A stretch of DNA of 39,003 nucleotides, from positions 1-39,003 of the forward strand of contig CAYUIZ010000016.1 in NCBI GenBank assembly GCA_964444885.1, in the 5' to 3' direction. This DNA is from CAYRGQ01 sp964444885 (lineage in GTDB: Bacteria > Bacteroidota > Bacteroidia > Sphingobacteriales > Sphingobacteriaceae). Of the stretch, positions 24,583 to 31,650 are shown piece after piece; the stretch's first letter is position 1; each line of letters begins with the position of its first letter. A model generated the notes under the pieces. It saw only the letters and a list, made by a program, of their open reading frames with translations. It did not search any database and was not told where the DNA came from. The position numbers were made by a program, and so were the translations under genes.

Positions 24583-27500
24583 ATGAAATATCTATATGCC
24601 AAGCAATTGCCGAAGGGCAATGGCGGAGGTATCATTCAAAAAGCAATTCGGATGATAAAAGCTGTGGCTGTTCTGTTGTGTGTAGGCATGGTGTCCGTCC
24701 ATGCGGACACCTATTCGCAACAAATCACTGTCAACATAAAAAATGGTAACCTCACCGATCTGTTCGAGAAGATCCAGCAACAAAGCGATTACGTCTTCTT
24801 CTACCAAGACCGGCTAGTCAGCGACAAGCGGATCGACGTATCCGCCCGCAATGAAAACATGCAACGCCTGTTGCGTAAAGTCCTGTCAAAAGAAGACTTA
24901 GACTACGTGATTACGGGCAACCAAGTGACAATCAAGTCGCGGGAAGAGGCACAGCAACGCACGGTACAGGGCACGGTCCGGGACGAAAACGGTGTCCCGC
25001 TCCAGTCAGTAAACGTACTGATCAAAGGATCGACCGTGGGCACGATGACCGACCAGGACGGCCGTTACCAGATCGCGGTAACCGGCGAAGTCACGCTGAT
25101 ATTCAGCATGATGGGCTACCAGGACATCGAAGAAAACACCCAAAACCGTGCACAAGTCGACGTGGTGCTGAGTACGCAGACGCAAGGGCTGGAAGAAGTC
25201 GTAGTGACCGGCTACAGCACCATTGAGCGCCGGCACGTCGCTTCCTCGATATCCGAAGTCAACATGGACTTGGCCACAAACCGGCCGATCTTCAAATTAG
25301 AAGAAGCCTTTAGTGGTTCCCTACCCGGTGTTACCATGTTGCAGGGCAGCAACTTGCCAGGCGCGGTACCGGGCACCATCTCTATCCGTGGCATCAGCAC
25401 ACTCCAAAGCCAAGCTCCTTTGGTAATCGTAGACGGAATGGAGCAGACACTGACTGATATCGATCCGAACCAGGTGAAAAGTATCACCGTACTGAAAGAC
25501 GCAGCTTCGGCCTCGCTTTATGGGTCGCGCGGGGCTAATGGGGTGATCATCATCGAAACCCATCGTGGCTCTACCGGCCAGTTTAAGGTGGACGTGCACT
25601 CCTGGACGGCAATCAGCTCATCGATTGAAGAGCCCGGATTCGTCAACGCAGCAGACTACATGCGCCTCAACAACGAGGCCCGTAGCACGCAAGGACAGAC
25701 CGAAACCTGGTCCCCGCAAGAAATCGCCCAGGCCGAAGATGGCACGATACCCACCGTCAACTGGATGGACGCCGTCACGCAACGCCAGTCCCATTCCCAC
25801 AACAGCACGGCCAGCATTTCGGGTGGAGGCGGAGTCGGTTCATTTAATTTGATGCTGGGCTACCTCACCGATCAAGGGCTCAACATGGCAGAAAGCTCCG
25901 ACAAATACAGCGCCCGGTTTAACACCAATATTAACATGGCCGACAAGTTCGTCCTCCTTGCCGATTTCTACGCCCACCGCTTGCAGGTGGACCGTTTGAT
26001 GGCCAACACCAATGGTCACGGCCTGTACCAAGAAGCATGGCGGATGAACCCCACCCAGCAGATCTTTTATGACTCGGACCGGCCAGACCACTATATCCTG
26101 CATAACAACAACAACGCCGTGGCCGCCATCCATCACGGAGGCATCCGCAATAATATCCATGACCGCAGCACGATCAACTTGCGCCCGCGCTATTTCGTCA
26201 CCGATAATTTCTCCATCGACGGAAACGTGTCATACATGATCAACAAATCAGCGTGGAAGCAAGAGCGTCTTACCTATCGCTTCTATGACGCAGAAGGTAA
26301 GCCGGCGTTAATCTGGGGCAACAGCGTAGGTGCGGAGCAAGGCGTCAGCTCAAGCCAGTTGACAGCCCGGGCCAACATTAACTACCAGGCGCCGTTGCGT
26401 GGTGATAAGGACCGGGTATACCTGATTGCCGGCACGGAAATCATGACCCACAACTACACGGACTACCGGGAGGTGAACAAAGCGTCGTTTTTCGGCAAGC
26501 TGAACTATGCCTTCGACGAACGGTACCTCCTGGAAGTAACGGCACGCTCGGACGGAAGCAGTAAGTTTGCTCCAGGCCACCGATGGGGCTTCTTCCCTTC
26601 GGCTGCCTTGGCATGGAACGTTCACAATGAAAGCTTCTTTGCAGGCCTGCGCGAGACGGGTGCCATTAACAACCTGAAATTACGGTTCTCGTACGGACTG
26701 ATCGGCAACGAGAATGTCGCGCCTTTCCTCTGGCAGGAGATTGTCAATAACTGGGGATGGACCATGCGCGTACCCAACCCGGAATTTAGCTGGGAGAAGC
26801 AAAACCAATGGAACATCGGGTTGGACCTCGCCGCGCTGAACAATCGGTTAAGCGTAACCGCCGAAGTGTACCACAAACACTCTTTTGACCTGATTTACGA
26901 CAGCTTCCCGGTACCTCCGTTGACGGGCTCGCACACCCTGCAGTCCGCGGTGAACATCGGCGAGGTGGAAAACAAAGGATGGGAAATTGACGTGCGGTGG
27001 ACCGACCAAGTCGGCGACCTGTCGTACAGCGTATCGGGGATGTTATTCGATAATGTCAACCGCGTGCTCAAAGCTGGGTATTCCGCTTCGGACACCTTGG
27101 TTTTCCAAGGAAACGAAGACAAAATCTGGTACCGTGGCATCGCGCTGGACAACTACTACGGCTATGAGTCCAACGGTTATTTCCAAAACCAAAGCGAACT
27201 AGACGCGACCACGGCCAAACTGCCCAACACACGCGTTGGCGATATCCGCTACGTTGACCAAAATGATGACGGTGTGATCAACGAGCAAGACCGCGTAAAC
27301 TTGGGCGATCCGTTCCCGCACATGAATTTCGGGGTCAATGTCGCCCTTAACTACAAGAATTGGGATTTGAATATTTTGGGCCAAGGCGTCGGTCGGCGTA
27401 CCCAGCGTATCCGTGGCCTAGAGGCCTACCCCGTCATTATGGACGGATCGGAGAACAGCTTGGGTACCATGAGGCAATACTACATGGACAACCGCTGGAC

Positions 27501-27804
27501 ACCAGACAACCCCAACAGCCGTTTCCCTCGTGTTTGGACGGGCGCTAGCCCGAATGCCACGCTGAGTGACGTATGGCTGAGCGACGCTTCCTATTTCCGA
27601 ATCAAAACCATCCAAATAGGATACACCATCCCGACCATCAGCAAGGCCATTCGCAACTTGCGCATCTACCTCAACGCACAAGATGCGATCACCTTTACCA
27701 ACTGGGAAGGCTTGGAGCCCGAACGTCAGGATAATCATGCTGGCAACGGCGGCTACCCACGGATGGCAACCTACAGCATCGGGATTAGGGCGACAATTTT
27801 ATAA
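24583..27804 (+). CDS. SusC/RagA-family TonB-dependent outer-membrane transporter with STN domain
   Basis: This 1073-residue receptor imports a bulky substrate through the outer membrane using TonB energy. The signal peptide ends near VSVHADTYS (about 36-46). The STN secretin/TonB signalling domain is at 47-120 (TVNIKNGNLTDLFEKIQQQS), a carboxypeptidase-regulatory-like beta domain at 127-198, the TonB box EEVVVTGYSTIERR at 204-217, then the plug with SIRGISTLQSQAPLVIVDGM and the SusC hallmark GSRGANGVIIIET (314-326). A 22-strand barrel follows. The STN domain is what allows it to signal to FecR, so it is both transporter and sensor. Substrate is unknown. susD follows 18 bases later. Confidence 0.96.
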   Translation: MKYLYAKQLPKGNGGGIIQKAIRMIKAVAVLLCVGMVSVHADTYSQQITVNIKNGNLTDLFEKIQQQSDYVFFYQDRLVSDKRIDVSARNENMQRLLRKVLSKEDLDYVITGNQVTIKSREEAQQRTVQGTVRDENGVPLQSVNVLIKGSTVGTMTDQDGRYQIAVTGEVTLIFSMMGYQDIEENTQNRAQVDVVLSTQTQGLEEVVVTGYSTIERRHVASSISEVNMDLATNRPIFKLEEAFSGSLPGVTMLQGSNLPGAVPGTISIRGISTLQSQAPLVIVDGMEQTLTDIDPNQVKSITVLKDAASASLYGSRGANGVIIIETHRGSTGQFKVDVHSWTAISSSIEEPGFVNAADYMRLNNEARSTQGQTETWSPQEIAQAEDGTIPTVNWMDAVTQRQSHSHNSTASISGGGGVGSFNLMLGYLTDQGLNMAESSDKYSARFNTNINMADKFVLLADFYAHRLQVDRLMANTNGHGLYQEAWRMNPTQQIFYDSDRPDHYILHNNNNAVAAIHHGGIRNNIHDRSTINLRPRYFVTDNFSIDGNVSYMINKSAWKQERLTYRFYDAEGKPALIWGNSVGAEQGVSSSQLTARANINYQAPLRGDKDRVYLIAGTEIMTHNYTDYREVNKASFFGKLNYAFDERYLLEVTARSDGSSKFAPGHRWGFFPSAALAWNVHNESFFAGLRETGAINNLKLRFSYGLIGNENVAPFLWQEIVNNWGWTMRVPNPEFSWEKQNQWNIGLDLAALNNRLSVTAEVYHKHSFDLIYDSFPVPPLTGSHTLQSAVNIGEVENKGWEIDVRWTDQVGDLSYSVSGMLFDNVNRVLKAGYSASDTLVFQGNEDKIWYRGIALDNYYGYESNGYFQNQSELDATTAKLPNTRVGDIRYVDQNDDGVINEQDRVNLGDPFPHMNFGVNVALNYKNWDLNILGQGVGRRTQRIRGLEAYPVIMDGSENSLGTMRQYYMDNRWTPDNPNSRFPRVWTGASPNATLSDVWLSDASYFRIKTIQIGYTIPTISKAIRNLRIYLNAQDAITFTNWEGLEPERQDNHAGNGGYPRMATYSIGIRATIL

Positions 27805-27822
27805 TCCTCAAACTGATTAAAG

Positions 27823-29421
27823 ATGAATAAGAAACTCATATATCTGATATCCCTGGCCGTGCTATTCAGCAGCTGCGAGAAGTTTTTAGACAAACGCGAC
27901 CCGACGGCGACAACCTTTGTCGAGTTTTTCAACACCGAGGAGGATTTGCGCCGCGTAGCGTACAGCTCTTACTTAGACTTCTTTACGCCGCGGACAGACC
28001 GCAGACTGTTGTTTTACATGAAAGACGGCCGATCTGACAACGCCTATGCACGCGTAGACGGTGATCACCACCAGCGCATTGCTAACGGCACCCTCAACAG
28101 TACCTCGGCGGCGGCCGACTATTACTACTCGTTGCACATGAAGCATATCGGCAGGCTTAATAACTACCTGGCCGCCATCGATGCCCCTTACGTCGAGGAC
28201 GAAGCTGTCCGCGAACGCTATAAGGCGATCTTGGAAGGACTGCGCGTGTGGCATTATTTCGAGGCAGGTTTTCGCTGGGCAAACGTGCCGTTCCATTTAG
28301 AACCGGCTACGATCGAAGAAGCCAAGCAACCACCGCTGCCCAAGGCCGAGCTCATGAACCGGTTGTTCGACATATCGGAAGACATCGCCCGGCGCCTACC
28401 CTCAGGCGAATACAGCACGGACAAATTCATGTTCAACAAAGAATCGTTTAAATCTTTGGTGATGCGTTACGCTTTGTACGACGGGCGCTGGGAGCTGGCG
28501 GCACGACTGGCGAAAGAGATCATGGATAGCGGCAATTACCAGCTGTACCACAGCTACGGCGACCTCTTCCAGTACGCAGGCGATAAGGTCAACGACGAGT
28601 TTATCATGCATCACGACCTGGAAGCGGTAGGTACCAACGTCACCTATTCCTTCCGCGACTTGGGACCGCATTTTCGCACGGGCGCAGGCCAATCGTACAA
28701 CGTTCCACTCAAATCGCTGGTGGATTCGTACTGGACGCTCCAAGGCCATCCCATCGACGATTGCCCGCTCTATAGCAAGGAAGAATACGAACTCAACCCG
28801 AAGCTCAATCGCGACCCGCGCTATACGGCCAGCATCATGGGCCACGGCGACACGTTCTATGGCGAGGAAATCGACGTGTACACACCGGGCAACCCGATGT
28901 ACTACGAAAACCTACGTGCCAGCAAGTCTGGATTTTGGTGGCGGAAGTTTGTTCCGGAAGAGGACGCATTCCGCAACGGGAACCTGGTCTATGGCCTGTC
29001 GCGGTACGCTGAAGTACTGCTGACCTATGCCGAAGCGAAGATTATGCTCAACGACGTGGACGAGCTTGCCAAAAACGCCATCAACCAAGTGCGTGAGCGT
29101 GCCGGGCTGGACATGTCTGAGGCCGATGTTACCTTGCCGCATTACAGTGCTTACACCCAACAGCAGTGGATCGACTTAATCCGTAACGAGCGCCGTATCG
29201 AGCTGGCGGGCGAAGGATTGCGCTACGACGATATCATCCGTTGGGGAATTGCGGAGAATGTGCTCAACCAGCCTGCCTTGGGCCATACCCGGATGGTCGG
29301 CGACCAAAAAGTGAGCCTGCACATCGAAAACAGGTCCTTTGCGTCGCACCAATACCTCTGGCCCTTCCATGAGCTACAGTTGAAGGTGGAGCCGGCATTA
29401 GAACAGAATCCGGGTTACTAA
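27823..29421 (+). CDS. SusD/RagB-family surface lipoprotein
   Basis: This surface substrate-binding lipoprotein forms the lid of the SusC transporter. A lipoprotein signal ends LFSSC with the lipidated Cys18, giving 532 residues in all. SusD landmarks are FLDKRDPTATTFVEFFNTEEDL near the start, helical TPR-like repeats, YAEVLLTYAEAKIMLN, INQVRERAGL, LIRNERRIELAGEGLRYDDIIRWG, and the C-terminal LWPFHELQLK and NPGY. These define the RagB/SusD family. Paired directly with SusC; ligand not deducible. No glycosidase follows, so the ligand may not be a plain glycan. Confidence 0.96.
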   Translation: MNKKLIYLISLAVLFSSCEKFLDKRDPTATTFVEFFNTEEDLRRVAYSSYLDFFTPRTDRRLLFYMKDGRSDNAYARVDGDHHQRIANGTLNSTSAAADYYYSLHMKHIGRLNNYLAAIDAPYVEDEAVRERYKAILEGLRVWHYFEAGFRWANVPFHLEPATIEEAKQPPLPKAELMNRLFDISEDIARRLPSGEYSTDKFMFNKESFKSLVMRYALYDGRWELAARLAKEIMDSGNYQLYHSYGDLFQYAGDKVNDEFIMHHDLEAVGTNVTYSFRDLGPHFRTGAGQSYNVPLKSLVDSYWTLQGHPIDDCPLYSKEEYELNPKLNRDPRYTASIMGHGDTFYGEEIDVYTPGNPMYYENLRASKSGFWWRKFVPEEDAFRNGNLVYGLSRYAEVLLTYAEAKIMLNDVDELAKNAINQVRERAGLDMSEADVTLPHYSAYTQQQWIDLIRNERRIELAGEGLRYDDIIRWGIAENVLNQPALGHTRMVGDQKVSLHIENRSFASHQYLWPFHELQLKVEPALEQNPGY

Positions 29422-29442
29422 CGAATCAGCCCGAATAATCCG

Positions 29443-29491
29443 AAGTGCTGAAGCAATAGGCTAGCTACGGGGCCGGCCGGCTTCAGCACTT
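29443..29491 (+). repeat. 12-bp perfect inverted repeat between susD and the phosphatase-fold gene
   Basis: AAGTGCTGAAGC (29443-29454) and GCTTCAGCACTT (29480-29491) are exact reverse complements around 25 GC-rich bases. Only a weak T-run (TTATGTT) follows. It may act as a partial terminator or mRNA stabiliser that sets expression of susCD above that of the next gene. Confidence 0.6.
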
Positions 29492-29517
29492 TATGTTACC
29501 CCCTAAAACGCACAACG

Positions 29518-30318
29518 ATGGCAACACGAAAAACAACGCTGCTGGCGCTATTCCTGACACTGATCGCCGCTACCACCGCTGCATGCGGATCCGGCAACGC
29601 ACCAACCGACACCCTCAAAACGCTTGCTTACAACATCCATCATGCTAACCCGCCGACCAAACCGGGGCTTATCGACTTGGCCGCCATTGCCCGGGTCATT
29701 AACGAGAGCGGAGCTGATCTGGTAGCCTTGCAAGAAGTAGACGTGCGGACCGAGCGGGCAGGCGTGGACAGCGACCAAGCAGCCGAACTGGGCGCACGCA
29801 CGGGCATGCACCACCATTTTGTCAAGGCCATCGACCACCAAGGGGGCGATTATGGCGTGGCCATCCTATCGCGGTTTCCATTGGTCAGCCAAGGTGGCGA
29901 GCACCTGCCGATGGCCGAAGGCGTGGGCGGCGAGCCACGCGTGATCGCGTACGTGACGGTGGAACCCGTACCCGGCAAGCCCGTGACTTTCGCCAGTACG
30001 CACCTGGACCTCAAGCCTGAGAACCGCGTGCTGCAAGCCAAGTACATTGCCGAGTTGTTTGCCGAAACACCCTACCCGGTCATTGTCGGCGGCGATTTCA
30101 ACGCGGTGCCAACGAGCGACGTCATCGGCATCCTCGATCAACATTTCAAGCGTTCCCAAATTCCGAATGGCTACACGATCCCGGTTACCAGCCCGACACG
30201 CGAGATCGATTTCATCATGTATCGTCCCGCAGACCGTTTTGAAGTGATCCGCCATACCGTCATCGATGAACAATACGCCTCGGACCATTTGCCGGTCTAC
30301 GTGGAACTCGCCTATTAG
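29518..30318 (+). CDS. Endonuclease/exonuclease/phosphatase-fold lipoprotein
   Basis: This is a 266-residue Mg-dependent phosphodiesterase/phosphatase of the DNase I-like (EEP) fold. Residues 1-23 are a lipoprotein signal with lipobox TAAC, so the enzyme is anchored in an envelope membrane rather than acting on chromosomal DNA. The catalytic set is complete: Asn39 in AYNIHH, Glu73 in LQEVD, His162 in THLDL, Asp193/Asn195 in GGDFNAVP, Asp231, and Asp256-His257 in SDHLPV. Members cleave nucleic acids, inositol phosphates, sphingomyelin or other phosphodiesters. Its place 97 bases after susD suggests it processes the imported ligand, which would then be a phosphoester or phosphodiester. The exact substrate is an inference. 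Confidence 0.9.
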   Translation: MATRKTTLLALFLTLIAATTAACGSGNAPTDTLKTLAYNIHHANPPTKPGLIDLAAIARVINESGADLVALQEVDVRTERAGVDSDQAAELGARTGMHHHFVKAIDHQGGDYGVAILSRFPLVSQGGEHLPMAEGVGGEPRVIAYVTVEPVPGKPVTFASTHLDLKPENRVLQAKYIAELFAETPYPVIVGGDFNAVPTSDVIGILDQHFKRSQIPNGYTIPVTSPTREIDFIMYRPADRFEVIRHTVIDEQYASDHLPVYVELAY

Positions 30319-30344
30319 CATAGTTTTAGGCAACGGCCCACCCT

Positions 30345-30378
30345 AAGCTGCCTCGGAAAATTTCCGGGGCAGCTTTTT
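30345..30378 (+). terminator. Rho-independent terminator of the susCD-phosphatase operon
   Basis: AAGCTGCCTCGG pairs with CCGGGGCAGCTT, with one mismatch, around AAAATTT, followed by six T. It lies 27 bases after the stop codon at 30318. Confidence 0.92.
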
Positions 30379-30495
30379 TGATATTCGGTCCGGCGGGGTT
30401 TACATTACAATAGCCCATGTCCGATACAATGCCTCAAAAACGCGATATTCTACCACTAGGCAAAGATGACGGCCCCGAGAGATGTCCCGACTGGT

Positions 30496-30549
30496 AAATG
30501 ACGGGCAAATGACGGGTTAAAAACGGCGATTTCTATTTACCAAACCCGT
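30496..30549 (+). promoter_or_regulatory. Putative operator repeats upstream of the XRE regulator
   Basis: AAATGACGGG occurs at 30496-30505 and 30507-30516, one helical turn apart. An inverted copy of the core follows: ACGGGTT (30512-30518) against AACCCGT (30543-30549). The last half-site abuts TACTATTG (30549-30556), one base from the -7 consensus and 20 bases before the ATG. The layout suits autoregulation by the XRE protein, which is an inference. Confidence 0.45.
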
Positions 30550-30575
30550 ACTATTGCACCATAAATTATTTCGTC

Positions 30576-31397
30576 ATGCAACAACCATTATTAGGGAAAA
30601 GACTAACCGCCCTACGCAAAGCAAAGCACCTGACGCAGGAGGAACTGGTAGAAAAAAGCCAGATAAGCGTACGTACGATACAGCGCATCGAAGCGGGCGA
30701 AGTATTGCCGCGGACATACACGGTAAAAATTCTGTTGGCCGCCCTCGGAGAATCCTATGAATCGTTTACCAACCAAACACCCACGCAAATGGAAACCCAA
30801 CAAAACACCACCCCTACCGTCAACCGCCATACCCTGCTCGTCGCGGCACTGGCCGGTTCGGTATACCTCGTCACCGAGACAATTCTCGGCGCGATGGACA
30901 TCCGCTGGTACACCAACGAAGGCAACCTCAACATAAACGAAAAGACCGCGTACATCGCATTAACCGTCTTAATGATCGCCTCATACGCGCTGTTTGCTCG
31001 TGGATTCATCGCCTTGGCAAATCTCTTTGAGCACCGGCTACTAAAGGCCATCGCCTATGCGCTTATCGTAGCCGTAGCCTGCGTAGGCATACTGGATGTG
31101 GTCTCCTTGCCTGCCACCGACATCGAAACCTACTTGCTTCCCTATGGCGTTGCTTCGGTACTGTGCGGGGCGCTGAGCATTGTTTTTGGCATTGCGCTCA
31201 TCCGCCTGCAGGACAGCATGGGCGAGCTCGCGCGCGTGGCCGGCATCCTCGAGATTATCGTGGGCGGCCTGCTGATCACCGTGGTACTTTTCTTCGTCAG
31301 CTACGTGATCATGATTCCCGCTATCGTGGTAGAAGTACTGGTTCTCTACCGCGGCTACGAATACCTCTCCAAAGCAGAAACTGCCCAGGCTGCCTAG
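30576..31397 (+). CDS. Membrane-anchored XRE-family transcriptional regulator
   Basis: This 273-residue protein has an N-terminal Cro/C1-type helix-turn-helix (about 7-61; LGKRLTALRKAKHLTQEELV, then SVRTIQRIEAGEVLP) joined by a Thr/Gln-rich linker to a membrane domain. Hydrophobic helices are visible at about 86-105, 125-150, 155-176, 185-208 and 218-258, so five or six spans. Such one-component regulators sense a membrane or envelope signal while bound to DNA. The membrane part is not a family I can name. It has its own upstream repeats and a terminator after it, so it is monocistronic, and whether it controls the susCD locus or the glycogen operon is not shown. Confidence 0.8.
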   Translation: MQQPLLGKRLTALRKAKHLTQEELVEKSQISVRTIQRIEAGEVLPRTYTVKILLAALGESYESFTNQTPTQMETQQNTTPTVNRHTLLVAALAGSVYLVTETILGAMDIRWYTNEGNLNINEKTAYIALTVLMIASYALFARGFIALANLFEHRLLKAIAYALIVAVACVGILDVVSLPATDIETYLLPYGVASVLCGALSIVFGIALIRLQDSMGELARVAGILEIIVGGLLITVVLFFVSYVIMIPAIVVEVLVLYRGYEYLSKAETAQAA

Positions 31398-31420
31398 CCG
31401 CAAAAACCCATCCCATGGCA

Positions 31421-31458
31421 AACGGCCGCTCCCTTCTGGGGAAACGGCCGTTCGCGTT
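31421..31458 (+). terminator. Probable terminator after the XRE regulator
   Basis: AACGGCCG (31421-31428) pairs with CGGCCGTT (31445-31452) around a 16-base loop that itself holds CTCCC/GGGGA pairing. The T-run is short (TTTT after CGCG), so efficiency may be modest. Confidence 0.65.
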
Positions 31459-31600
31459 TTGCCATGTGTGCCGGTTAACGTTCTTACAGAGTTCAACGCG
31501 CACTTTCTTTTCGTTCAAACGCTTGCCAGGCCGCCAAAACCCCCAAGACATTGACTATTAGATTATTGCAGCAAAACACCCAATTTGCGTTTTGATAAAT

Positions 31601-31630
31601 TTGTTTAGTACCTGAAAAAATGTACTTTGG
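31601..31630 (+). promoter_or_regulatory. Promoter of the glycogen operon
   Basis: TTG (31601-31603), 19 bases, then TACTTTGG (31623-31630), which is near TAnnTTTG. The start of transcription would fall about 15 bases before ATG 31651. This also argues against the TTG codon at 31627 as a start. Confidence 0.55.
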
Positions 31631-31650
31631 CAAAAATTAACACGCTTAAA

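Noticed and set aside
31627..31650. TTG start of the GH31 gene
   Set aside because: The codon is part of the -7 promoter element; ATG 31651 follows at a suitable distance.
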